Part shown: positions 55,159 through 64,000 of the stretch, piece by piece
How positions within the stretch are numbered: position 1 is the first letter of the stretch
Layout of the letters: every line of letters begins with the position of its first letter
Source: Paracoccus sp. M683
Lineage (GTDB): Bacteria; Pseudomonadota; Alphaproteobacteria; Rhodobacterales; Rhodobacteraceae
DNA length: 64,000 nucleotides
Reading direction: 5' to 3'
NCBI RefSeq assembly: GCF_007096355.1
Contig: NZ_VKDF01000003.1
Coordinates: 124,001 to 188,000, forward strand
Made by a program: the position numbers and the translations under genes
The notes under the pieces: generated by a model
Seen by the model: only the letters and a program-made list of their open reading frames with translations
What the model was told of the DNA's origin: nothing
The model's database searches: none

Positions 55159-57219
55159 ATGACCGGGTTGGAGCGGGTGATCGGCCTGCCGCGCGGCGCA
55201 GTGGCCTTTCTGCCCGTGCTGGTGCTGCCGGCACTGGTTGGCAGTATTTTGCTGCTACTGTTTCCCGGCAGCAGCAGCGGCACGGCAGCGGTCGTCTTCG
55301 CGACGATGGCGGTTGCGTGGTATCTGCTGGGGGGCGCGATTTCGCTGTTGCAGGCGGCGCGCGCGCTGACGGGGCGCCGCGCGCTGGCCGCGATCAAGTC
55401 CGAGGTGGTCGCAGCGCCCGAACCGATCTGGATTACCGATTCTGACGGTCTCGTTCTGTTTCAGAACGCGGCCTCGCTTGACGGATTCGGGGATATCCTG
55501 GGACAGAATATTCTCAGCTGGATGTCGCATATCCGCGCCAATGCGGCGGGGTTGATTGCAGATCTGATTGCTCGCGCCGACCGGTCCGGCTTTGCAGAAA
55601 CGCGATTGCCTGACGGTGACATGCTGGCCCTTGGCAGGGCGGCGGATGCCCCGCTTCAAATCTGGTCCTATCACGCTGCCGGCGATGACGTGGGCGATGA
55701 TGATCTCGCCGATGCGGGAGAGCCAGAGCCGGATGACGAGTTCGATGCCCTGCCGGTGGCTTTGCTGCGCCTGACCGGCGATGGAATGATCAATCGCGCC
55801 AATCCGGCTGCGCAGCGATTACTGGGCCGCAACCCCGTTCAGACACATATGGGCGCCATCCTTGACGGACCGGGCAGGCCGGTGGGCGACTGGTTGGCCG
55901 ATGTGGCGACGGGGCGCACGGATCAACGGGCCGAGATGTTGCGCCTGCGCGCCGGCGGTGACAGGCATTTTCAGGTGTCGCTGGCCCGTGACCCGGCCGA
56001 ATCGGCTGGGTTGATCGCCGTGTTGAACGATGCCAGTGCGCTGAAAACGCTGGAAGCACAGTTCGTCCAAAGTCAGAAAATGCAGGCGATAGGCCAGTTG
56101 GCGGGCGGCGTGGCACATGACTTCAACAATCTGCTGACGGCGATCAGCGGTCATTGCGATCTGCTGATGATGCGCCATGACAAAGCGGATCAGGACTATG
56201 CCGATCTGGATCAGATCAGCCAGAATGCCAATCGGGCTGCGGCGCTGGTCGGTCAGCTGCTGGCATTTTCGCGCAAGCAGACGATGAAGCCCGAGATTCT
56301 TGATCTGCGCGACACACTTGCTGATCTGACCCACCTGCTGAACCGTCTTGTTGGGGAACGCGTCGCACTGAACATCTTGCACGATCCCAGGCTGCTGCCG
56401 ATCCGCGCCGACAAGCGGCAGCTGGAACAGGTGATCATGAACCTGGTCGTGAATGCACGCGATGCGATGCCATTGGGCGGCGATATTACCATCAGGACGC
56501 GCAATATGCGCCTGGATACCCCCCTTGAACGGGATCGTGCGATTGTGGCCAAGGGGGCCTATGTCATGGTCGAATTGCGCGATGAGGGCAGCGGAATCGC
56601 ACCGGACATCCTGACCAAGATTTTCGAACCTTTCTTCACGACCAAGCGGACCGGAGAGGGGACCGGGCTGGGCCTGTCCACCGCCTATGGTATCGTCAAG
56701 CAGACAGGAGGGTTCATCTTTTGCGACAGTAAACTGGGGGAAGGGACTGTTTTCTCACTCTATTTTCCTGCGCATGATCTTGATGAAATCGTTGTGTCAT
56801 CCGAACCGCAGGGTGACGCAGCCGACAGTGGGGCCGAGGCGCGGAAGGCCACAATTCTTCTGGTCGAGGACGAGGCGCCCGTGCGGGCCTTTGCTGCCCG
56901 CGCTTTGCGCCTGAAGGGCCATGAGGTGCTGGAGGCCGAAAATGCAGAAGCGGCTTTGGCGTTGTTGTCCGATCCGGCGGTCGAGGTCGACGTGTTCGTG
57001 ACCGATGTTGTCATGCCTGGTATGGACGGTCCCAGTTGGGTTCGCAGCGCATTGCGTGATCGGCCCAGAACGCGCGTTGTCTTCATTTCGGGCTATACCG
57101 AGGATATTTTTGCCGAGGGCCAAAGCCCGGTGCCCAATTCCGTCTTTCTGGCAAAGCCGTTCTCTCTGGTTGAACTGACCCAGACAGTCGAGCGTCACCT
57201 GCACGGTGGCAGAGCATGA
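55159..57219 (+). CDS. cckA: Cell cycle hybrid histidine kinase CckA
   Basis: A 686-residue membrane hybrid kinase. Two hydrophobic helices (about residues 15-38 and 43-70) are followed by two PAS-like regions (about 80-165 and 190-300). The HisKA domain has phospho-acceptor H320 in GGVAHDFNNLLTAISGH, the HATPase domain follows with DEGSGIAPD and GEGTGLGLSTAYGIVKQTGG, and a C-terminal receiver carries D616 in VTDVVMPGMDG. CckA phosphorylates ChpT, which passes the phosphate to CtrA; those two genes are outside the window. The CtrA box in its promoter gap suggests feedback. Confidence 0.93.
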   Translation: MTGLERVIGLPRGAVAFLPVLVLPALVGSILLLLFPGSSSGTAAVVFATMAVAWYLLGGAISLLQAARALTGRRALAAIKSEVVAAPEPIWITDSDGLVLFQNAASLDGFGDILGQNILSWMSHIRANAAGLIADLIARADRSGFAETRLPDGDMLALGRAADAPLQIWSYHAAGDDVGDDDLADAGEPEPDDEFDALPVALLRLTGDGMINRANPAAQRLLGRNPVQTHMGAILDGPGRPVGDWLADVATGRTDQRAEMLRLRAGGDRHFQVSLARDPAESAGLIAVLNDASALKTLEAQFVQSQKMQAIGQLAGGVAHDFNNLLTAISGHCDLLMMRHDKADQDYADLDQISQNANRAAALVGQLLAFSRKQTMKPEILDLRDTLADLTHLLNRLVGERVALNILHDPRLLPIRADKRQLEQVIMNLVVNARDAMPLGGDITIRTRNMRLDTPLERDRAIVAKGAYVMVELRDEGSGIAPDILTKIFEPFFTTKRTGEGTGLGLSTAYGIVKQTGGFIFCDSKLGEGTVFSLYFPAHDLDEIVVSSEPQGDAADSGAEARKATILLVEDEAPVRAFAARALRLKGHEVLEAENAEAALALLSDPAVEVDVFVTDVVMPGMDGPSWVRSALRDRPRTRVVFISGYTEDIFAEGQSPVPNSVFLAKPFSLVELTQTVERHLHGGRA

Positions 57220-57289
57220 GCCGATGAAATGCCGGCAGGGCGCTGGACGTCCGGTCCGACGCAGATATCGGGTGCAGAAAGGCGGCGTG

Positions 57290-57874
57290 CTATAGCGTCT
57301 GGTACAGCCGGATATCGGCTGCCATCGCGATGCGCAGTGCTGCTTCCTGGTTGGCATCAAGATCGACATCGACGATTGGCGGCACGTTCACGCGCGGCAG
57401 ATTGATGGCGCAATCCAGTTGATCTTCGAGAAATTCGACGAATCGCGGCATTTCTTCATATCGAAATATCCGGTCGGCAGGACTGCTGCCGCCGGTCAGA
57501 AACTGTGCCTGGCCGACCATGCTCATCTGCTTGGGGCCGTTCTCGGATGCGTAATTGCTGGCGAATTGGGCGAAGCTGACACCTTCCATCAGGTGTTCGG
57601 GGTCTTCGTGATCGTCGCGCAGCTTGAACCGATACCAGCTGCGCAGCCAGTCGACGGGTTCGCGCATCAGGGCGACGGTGGTGAAGCTGCCACCGCCCAC
57701 CGATTCCAGCCAAGGTTGAACATGGTCGCGAAACGCCTTGATATCGACATGCTTCAGCGCGGCCGGGCGCTGCACCGCCACCGCGGCCAATGGCTCCAGC
57801 GCGGCTTCGATGGCGGTCGATCCAGCCTTGGGCGTGGCCAGAAAGACCAGACGCGGTTCCCAGAAGATCAGCAT
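57290..57874 (-). CDS. Sulfotransferase-like P-loop protein
   Basis: A 194-residue protein with the PAPS 5'-phosphosulfate loop form RLVFLATPKAGSTAIE at its N-terminus, and a later REPVDWLRSWYRFK that fits the 3'-phosphate-binding region. It belongs to the broad sulfotransferase/family-2-like group, and the acceptor is unknown. I prefer ATG 57874, preceded by GGGGAAG, over the longer frame starting at 57961, because the loop then sits at the usual distance from the N-terminus. It lies convergent to cckA and divergent from recA, with no biosynthetic partners. Confidence 0.7.
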   Translation of the reverse strand: MLIFWEPRLVFLATPKAGSTAIEAALEPLAAVAVQRPAALKHVDIKAFRDHVQPWLESVGGGSFTTVALMREPVDWLRSWYRFKLRDDHEDPEHLMEGVSFAQFASNYASENGPKQMSMVGQAQFLTGGSSPADRIFRYEEMPRFVEFLEDQLDCAINLPRVNVPPIVDVDLDANQEAALRIAMAADIRLYQTL

Positions 57875-58029
57875 GTCTTCCCCAATTCGGCGCAATGTTC
57901 CAAGGCCGGTGGCAATATCCGGGCCGCTGCCGGCTGTAAACCGTTTCTTAAGACATGCCATGCAATATCGAGCGATCGACCGCAGAAGAAAGCACTTGCG
58001 TCACCGGGCCAATTCGCGCAAGAACAATG

Positions 58030-58044
58030 GAACAAGGGGTGAAC
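58030..58044. promoter_or_regulatory. LexA (SOS) box of recA
   Basis: GAAC-N7-GAAC (58030-58033 and 58041-58044), the reverse complement of GTTC-N7-GTTC, is the alphaproteobacterial SOS operator. It lies 65-79 bases upstream of the recA start. A third GAAC at 58022 is spaced by only four bases and does not fit the motif. Confidence 0.8.
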
Positions 58045-58108
58045 ATCCCCGGCGGATCGAGGCAGATTGCCCCTTGACGGGGTGTGTGGAATAACGGGCG
58101 AGGACAAG

Positions 58109-59176
<1,068 letters not shown>

Positions 59177-59222
59177 TGCCGGCCATCAGCCTGCCGCCTT
59201 GGTGTGGTGGTGAGGTATTGGT

Positions 59223-60437
59223 TTGCGTTTCGGTACACTTGTCCTTTCAGGCTTTGCGGCAGGGTTCCTGACCGCAACGCCTGTTTTAGCCGAGTTGCGG
59301 CAGTTCGGGGCCGTTATCTATCCGACCATCCCGGATTGGTCTGATCCGGGCGGTAACAGGGGTCACGTCACGATGTGGTCCGAACTGCGAGATGATCGCT
59401 GCGATTATTGCACGATATTGATCGGCAGAAGTGAGACGGCAGTCGGCGGGCTTGTTGACTGGTTGGATCGCAATCGCTTTGCCTTTGTCGACGAGGACGA
59501 CCGCGCGCAGTTCCAGATTGGAATGCCGGCCGAAAGCACCTCGGTTGGCGCGCGAGAGGCCGCGACACTGGTGATGGGCGACGGAACCGAAATGCAGGTT
59601 CTGGTCGCGATCAGGGCCGGCTCCGATTTTGTTCTGACAGGATTTTCGGCCTATAACAGCGAGCCGGAAGGGCTGATGGCGGATATGGAATTCATGTCCA
59701 CCACCTATCTGCCCTGGTTGGCGCTGTTACGTTATCGGTCTGACGGGGCGCCGTCGCTATTGCCCGCGCCAACGCCGGGCGAAATGGAAGGACTGTGGTG
59801 GGCATCGCGGCTGGATACCAATCTTGGCATGGATATGCTGATCCGGCTTGACAGCAGTTTCCGCCGGATCAGCTTTTGGCCCGATGGCAGTTTTTACGAG
59901 GGAACATCGCCTGGTGGGACCGCTGTGCCGGATAGGGCCGCGTTGGACAGGGCGATGCTGGCCGATTGGGGGAACTATCTGGTTAGGGGTGACAGCATAG
60001 ATCTGACCTATGCCGACGGACGCACGGCGACGCTTGAACGCAATGGTGAATTTATCAGCGGTGATGGCTATGACATGACGCGGGTGACGCCATTGCCTGA
60101 TGGCAGCCGGCTGGATGGTGAAATTTCGTCGGTCTATTATTCCGGCTTCAGCCCCGGCAGCGGGATTTTCGGCGGCATATCCTCGTCCAGCTCGACCGTG
60201 TTCCATTCTGATGGTCGCTATGACGGCAGCAGCTTTGGTGGCAGCTTTGGCAGTTTCGACAGTGGCGGGGGCTATAGCGTGGGCAGCAGCGATGACGCGA
60301 ATGGTCAATACGAGATCCGCGACGGATTGATTGTCTTTTCACCCGCGAACGGCGCCGCAGGCAGGGCCGAGGCGGTGTTCTGGGCTGACGATTCGATCAT
60401 GATCGGGGATAGCGTGTTCAAGGGCACCGCGAATTGA
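59223..60437 (+). CDS. Secreted protein of unknown function
   Basis: A 404-residue protein starting with TTG at 59223 behind GAGG. A signal peptide of about 23 residues ([18 protein letters not shown]) is likely cleaved before ELRQFG, so it is exported. The N-terminal half has [10 protein letters not shown] and reads like a globular domain. The C-terminal third (about 300-360) is rich in glycine and serine with repeated GGS/GSF units, then ends with [21 protein letters not shown] do not recognise a family. It sits between recA and alaS, transcribed in the same direction, with 46 bases to recA and 76 to alaS, but shows no functional link to either. Confidence 0.7.
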   Translation: MRFGTLVLSGFAAGFLTATPVLAELRQFGAVIYPTIPDWSDPGGNRGHVTMWSELRDDRCDYCTILIGRSETAVGGLVDWLDRNRFAFVDEDDRAQFQIGMPAESTSVGAREAATLVMGDGTEMQVLVAIRAGSDFVLTGFSAYNSEPEGLMADMEFMSTTYLPWLALLRYRSDGAPSLLPAPTPGEMEGLWWASRLDTNLGMDMLIRLDSSFRRISFWPDGSFYEGTSPGGTAVPDRAALDRAMLADWGNYLVRGDSIDLTYADGRTATLERNGEFISGDGYDMTRVTPLPDGSRLDGEISSVYYSGFSPGSGIFGGISSSSSTVFHSDGRYDGSSFGGSFGSFDSGGGYSVGSSDDANGQYEIRDGLIVFSPANGAAGRAEAVFWADDSIMIGDSVFKGTAN

Positions 60438-60513
60438 CGCTTGCGCTTGTCGCCGCCGCCCGGCGCTGATATTTCCGGGTCTCGCCCGTCCCACGCCTAG
60501 CCGAGGCCCGATC

Positions 60514-63171
60514 ATGCCCAGTCTAAACGATATCCGCTCGACCTTCCTTGATTTCTATGAGCGGAATGGTCACCGCAAGGTAGACAGCAGCCCGCTGGTG
60601 CCGCGCAATGACCCGACGCTGATGTTCGCCAATTCGGGCATGGTGCAGTTCAAAAATCTGTTCACCGGGGTCGAGACGCGCGACTACAAGCGGGCAACGA
60701 CGGCGCAGAAATGCGTGCGCGCGGGCGGCAAGCATAATGACCTTGACAATGTGGGCTATACCGCGCGCCATCATACCTTCTTTGAAATGCTGGGGAATTT
60801 CAGCTTCGGCGACTATTTCAAGGCCGACGCGATCCCCTTTGCATGGGAGTTGCTGACCAAGGATTTCGGCATTCCGAAGGACAAGCTGCTGGTCACGGTC
60901 TATCACACCGATGACGAGGCGGCGACGATTTGGAAAAAGGTTGCCGGTCTGTCGGATGACCGCATCATCCGCATCCCGACCGATGACAATTTCTGGCGCA
61001 TGGGCCCGACCGGCCCCTGCGGCCCCTGCACCGAAATCTTCTATGACCACGGCGACAAGATCTGGGGCGGCCCTCCGGGCAGCGCCGAGGAAGACGGCGA
61101 CCGCTTCATCGAAATCTGGAACCTCGTCTTCATGCAGTTCGAGCAGTTCGAAGATGGCAGCATGAAGGAACTGGCCTCGCAGTCGATTGACACCGGCATG
61201 GGGCTGGAACGCATCGGCGCGCTGTTGCAGGGCAAGCATGACAATTACGACACCGACCTGATGCGTAGCCTGATCGAGGCCAGCGCCCATGCGACGAACA
61301 GCGACCCCGACGGCCCCGGCAAGGTGCATCATCGGGTGATCGCGGATCACCTGCGCTCGACCTCTTTCCTGATTGCCGATGGCGTCATGCCCTCGAACGA
61401 GGGGCGCGGCTATGTGCTGCGGCGGATCATGCGCCGGGCGATGCGGCATGCGCATATGCTGGGGGCGACGGACCCGGTGATGTTCAAGCTGGTCCCGGCG
61501 CTGGTGCGCCAGATGGGCGCGGCTTACCCGGAGCTGGGGCGCGGTCAGGCGATGATCGAGGAAACGCTGCGCAGCGAGGAAACCCGCTTCCGCCAGACGC
61601 TGGACCGGGGCCTGCGCCTGCTCGATGACGAGCTTGCAAAGCTGCCCGATGGCGCGAACCTGCCGGGCGAGGCGGCGTTCAAGCTGTATGATACCTATGG
61701 TTTCCCGCTGGACCTGACGCAGGATGCGCTGCGCGAAAAGGGCCGGGCGGTGGATGTTGCCGGTTTTGACACCGCCATGGCCGAGCAGAAGGCCAAGGCC
61801 CGCGCCGCTTGGGCCGGCACGGGCGAGACCAAGGATGCCGCGATCTGGTATGACTTGGCCGAAAAGAACGGCGTGACCGAATTTCTGGGCTATGACACCG
61901 AGGAAGCCGAGGGGCAGATCCTGTCTCTGGTCGCGAATGGGGTGGAAACGCCCGAGGCGAAGCAGGGCGACAAGGTGCAGATCGTTGTGAACCAGTCGCC
62001 CTTCTACGCCGAATCCGGCGGGCAGGTCGGCGATACCGGCCTGATCAAGACCGAGACCGGCGCCGCGCAGGTGACTGACACGAAGAAGGTCGCGGGCGTC
62101 TATGTCCATGTGGCCGAAGTTACTTTGGGCACGATCGGCAAGGGTCAGGGCGCGCAATTGTCGGTCGATCACGACCGGCGCGGGATGATCCGCGCGAACC
62201 ACTCGGCCACGCATCTGCTGCACGAGGCGCTGCGCCGGACCCTGGGCGAACATGTCGCGCAGCGCGGCAGCCTGAACGCACCGGATCGGCTGCGCTTCGA
62301 TTTCAGCCATAACAAGGCCATGAGCCCCGAGGAATTGGCGCGGGTCGAGCGCGAGGTGAATGATTTCATCCGCCAGAACACGCCGGTCGAGACCCGGATC
62401 ATGACCCCCGACGATGCCCGCGCGATCGGCGCGCAGGCGCTGTTTGGCGAGAAATACGGCGATGAGGTTCGGGTCGTTTCCATGGGGCGGCAGCCGAATT
62501 CCGGGAAGGGCACGGATGGCCAGACCTATTCGCTGGAACTGTGCGGCGGCACCCATGTTGCCCGGACCGGCGATATCGGTCTGTTCGCGCTGACCACCGA
62601 GGCGGCTTCGGCCGCTGGCATCCGGCGCATCGAGGCGTTGACCGGCCAGGCTGCCATGGCCGAGTTGCGCCGTGTCGATCAGGAACTGGCCGAGGTCGCA
62701 GGCATCCTCAAGGCGCAATCGGGCGATGTGGTGAACAAGGTTCGTGCGTTGTCGGATGAACGCAAGGCGCTGGCCAATGAGGTGGCGCAGCTGAAGCGGC
62801 AACTGGCCATGGGCGGCGGCGGTGCGTCTGAGGCCAAGGAAATCGGTGGGGTCAAGTTCATCGGCCGCAAGGTCGAGGGCGTCGGCGGTAAGGAACTGGG
62901 TGCGCTGGTCGACGAAATGAAATCGCAACTGGGCAGCGGCGCTGTGCTGGTCCTGGCCGAGGCCGATGGCAAGGCCACGGTCGCGGCGGGCGTGACCGGC
63001 GACCTGACCGACCGGATCAGCGCGGTGACGCTGGTGCAGACCGCGGTCGCGGCGCTTGGTGGCAAGGGTGGCGGTGGCCGTCCCGACCGTGCGCAGGGTG
63101 GTGCGCCCAGCCTGGCGGCCGCCGATGCGGCCATCGCCGATGTCGAAAAGCTGATCGGAGAAACCGCATGA
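60514..63171 (+). CDS. alaS: Alanine--tRNA ligase
   Basis: An 885-residue class II synthetase with editing and C-Ala domains. Motifs: [18 protein letters not shown] near residue 88, [13 protein letters not shown] near 230, the editing-domain zinc site [12 protein letters not shown] near 562 and [13 protein letters not shown] near 676, and a C-terminal DHH-associated domain with [12 protein letters not shown]. The length is normal. It overlaps the next gene by four bases (ATGA). Confidence 0.97.
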   Translation: MPSLNDIRSTFLDFYERNGHRKVDSSPLVPRNDPTLMFANSGMVQFKNLFTGVETRDYKRATTAQKCVRAGGKHNDLDNVGYTARHHTFFEMLGNFSFGDYFKADAIPFAWELLTKDFGIPKDKLLVTVYHTDDEAATIWKKVAGLSDDRIIRIPTDDNFWRMGPTGPCGPCTEIFYDHGDKIWGGPPGSAEEDGDRFIEIWNLVFMQFEQFEDGSMKELASQSIDTGMGLERIGALLQGKHDNYDTDLMRSLIEASAHATNSDPDGPGKVHHRVIADHLRSTSFLIADGVMPSNEGRGYVLRRIMRRAMRHAHMLGATDPVMFKLVPALVRQMGAAYPELGRGQAMIEETLRSEETRFRQTLDRGLRLLDDELAKLPDGANLPGEAAFKLYDTYGFPLDLTQDALREKGRAVDVAGFDTAMAEQKAKARAAWAGTGETKDAAIWYDLAEKNGVTEFLGYDTEEAEGQILSLVANGVETPEAKQGDKVQIVVNQSPFYAESGGQVGDTGLIKTETGAAQVTDTKKVAGVYVHVAEVTLGTIGKGQGAQLSVDHDRRGMIRANHSATHLLHEALRRTLGEHVAQRGSLNAPDRLRFDFSHNKAMSPEELARVEREVNDFIRQNTPVETRIMTPDDARAIGAQALFGEKYGDEVRVVSMGRQPNSGKGTDGQTYSLELCGGTHVARTGDIGLFALTTEAASAAGIRRIEALTGQAAMAELRRVDQELAEVAGILKAQSGDVVNKVRALSDERKALANEVAQLKRQLAMGGGGASEAKEIGGVKFIGRKVEGVGGKELGALVDEMKSQLGSGAVLVLAEADGKATVAAGVTGDLTDRISAVTLVQTAVAALGGKGGGGRPDRAQGGAPSLAAADAAIADVEKLIGETA

Positions 63172-63467
63172 CCGCCCTTTGGATTGCCCATGTCCATGTG
63201 ACCGATGCCGAGGCCTATGGCCGCTATGCCGCGCTGGCGGGGCCCGCCATTGCGGCGCATGGTGGCTTGTTTCTGGCGCGCGGCGGGCGCTACAAGCAGC
63301 TGGAAGGTAATGACCGGCCGCGCAATGTCGTGGCCCGTTTCCCCAGCTTCGAAGCGGCGGTGGCCTGCTATGACAGCGCCGAATACCAGGCCGCGCTGGA
63401 CCATGCGCGGCACGCATCCGAGCGCGATCTTGTGATCATCGAGGAAACGCCTCCGCCTGCGGAATAG
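63168..63467 (+). CDS. DUF1330 family protein
   Basis: A 99-residue protein of the dimeric alpha/beta barrel DUF1330 family: [17 protein letters not shown] at the start, [19 protein letters not shown] in the middle, and [17 protein letters not shown] with the ending [11 protein letters not shown]. The function is unknown. Its start overlaps the alaS stop, so it is translated from the alaS message. Confidence 0.88.
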   Translation: MTALWIAHVHVTDAEAYGRYAALAGPAIAAHGGLFLARGGRYKQLEGNDRPRNVVARFPSFEAAVACYDSAEYQAALDHARHASERDLVIIEETPPPAE

Positions 63468-63482
63468 GATGAATTCTTAAAA

Positions 63483-63522
63483 CCTTCGTGGTAGTTCTGT
63501 GACAAAAGCAGAACCGCGAAGG
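63483..63522 (+). promoter_or_regulatory. Stem-loop overlapping the ribosome-binding site of the next gene
   Basis: CCTTCG (63483) with CGAAGG (63517-63522) and an inner TTCTG (63495) with CAGAA (63509-63513) form a bulged hairpin. The right arm runs into AAGGGG, the probable ribosome-binding site of the gene at 63531, so folding could hide it. There is no T-tract, which speaks against a terminator. Confidence 0.4.
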
Positions 63523-63530
63523 GGCAGGGC

Positions 63531-64000
63531 ATGTGTCGTTGGGCCGCCTATCTGGGCCAGCCGATCTTTCTTGAGGATATCGTCAGCCGGCCGGCGCATT
63601 CGCTGATCCGCCAAAGCCATGGCGCGATGCGCTGTCACACGCCGGTAAATGCCGATGGTTTCGGGTTGGCCTGGTATGGCGAAAGGCCCGAGCCGGGGCT
63701 GTATCGCGATGTGATGCCCGCCTGGTCCGACCCCAATCTGCGCAGTCTGGTTGCGCAGGTCAGATCCGGTTTGTTCATGGCCCATGTCCGCGCCTCGACT
63801 GGCACCGCGACCAGTCGCAACAATTGCCACCCCTTCACCGTCGGCCGGTGGTGCTTTATGCATAACGGACAATTCGGCGGCTATGACGGGTTCCGTCGCG
63901 ATGCCGATGTGCAGATCACTGACGAGTTCTATCCGCACCGCAAGGGCGCGACCGACAGTGAGGCGCTGTTTCTGATCGCACTTGGCGAAGGGTTGGAACA
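63531..64000 (+). CDS. Class II glutamine amidotransferase, EgtC/YafJ-like (partial, 3' end outside window)
   Basis: The frame is open from ATG 63531 to the window end (156 residues plus part of a codon). It begins MCRWAAYLG, so Cys2 is the Ntn nucleophile after Met removal. NADGFGLAWYG (near residue 41), MAHVRAST (near 83), FMHNGQFGGY (near 105) and TDSEALF (near 143) match class II amidotransferases of the YafJ/EgtC type. EgtC proteins hydrolyse gamma-glutamyl bonds, for example in ergothioneine synthesis, but without egtABD nearby the role stays open. Confidence 0.85.
   Translation, partial: MCRWAAYLGQPIFLEDIVSRPAHSLIRQSHGAMRCHTPVNADGFGLAWYGERPEPGLYRDVMPAWSDPNLRSLVAQVRSGLFMAHVRASTGTATSRNNCHPFTVGRWCFMHNGQFGGYDGFRRDADVQITDEFYPHRKGATDSEALFLIALGEGLE

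Noticed and set aside
58074..58100. TTGACG before recA as a -35 element
   Set aside because: No acceptable -10 stands 16-18 bases downstream and the start codon is too close. The LexA box is the only site I can support there.
60523..63417. A very long open frame on the minus strand across alaS, and similar ones across glcDEF (9894-12431), bamA (32464-35016) and mccA (1302-3593)
   Set aside because: They lie antisense to strong known genes, are full of arginine, histidine, glutamine and proline, and show no conserved motifs. They arise from codon bias in GC-rich genes.

Overview
The window is GC-rich, gene-dense bacterial chromosome that reads as an alphaproteobacterium of the Rhodobacteraceae, most like Paracoccus. 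This rests on several signs: a CckA hybrid kinase with a perfect CtrA box in front of it, a GAAC-N7-GAAC LexA box in front of recA, the short 'GGATATTT...AAGAAGAAG' intergenic repeats seen in this group, and the gene content (leucine degradation, urease plus Urt transporter, form II cox genes). The genus is inference; no rRNA or tRNA gene is present to anchor it.

Layout. Bases 1-6198 (+) hold a leucine/isovalerate degradation operon: mccB (cut by the window edge), an ASCH-domain gene, mccA, a glutathione transferase, HMG-CoA lyase, a small lipoprotein and an enoyl-CoA hydratase. Bases 6199-12888 hold an MFS exporter, a DUF599 membrane protein, a YdcH-like peptide, glycolate oxidase glcDEF and an Hsp20. 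Bases 12990-15767 (-) carry dnaX-ybaB-recR. Bases 15836-27467 (-) are one nitrogen block of 13 genes, ureD-ureA-hupE-ureB-ureC-ureE-ureF-ureG followed by urtABCDE, which covers urea import, nickel supply, urease assembly and hydrolysis. Bases 27798-35612 (+) are the conserved envelope cluster frr-uppS-cdsA-dxr-rseP-bamA-skp.

Bases 35609-43134 hold a nucleoside hydrolase and then a six-gene cox-type molybdenum hydroxylase cluster (MoxR ATPase, VWA protein, coxG, coxS, coxL, coxM). CoxL has the AYRGAGR signature of form II enzymes, so CO is not an assured substrate. Bases 43158-45072 are a scarred junction: kdsA, then truncated tails of tauE and coxM fused at their broken ends, an orphan terminator and a frameshifted small gene. 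Bases 45073-50252 (-) are an operon pxpB-pxpC-pxpA, a gamma-glutamyltransferase-like gene and tauE, probably for 5-oxoproline and gamma-glutamyl compound use. A DUF3396 (type VI immunity-like) gene stands alone at 50447-51451, followed by malate synthase G, which completes the use of glyoxylate made by GlcDEF.

Bases 53915-64000 carry an RsmB-like rRNA methyltransferase, cckA, a sulfotransferase-like gene, recA, an unrecognised secreted protein, alaS, a DUF1330 protein and the start of a class II glutamine amidotransferase.

No CRISPR array, insertion sequence, phage, tRNA or rRNA gene was seen. I found no clear case of an undescribed multi-gene system. The best leads are the coxM/tauE scar, the CtrA box at cckA, the orphan DUF3396 gene, the gamma-glutamyl/5-oxoproline/TauE operon, and several repeat and inverted-repeat signals in regulatory gaps.
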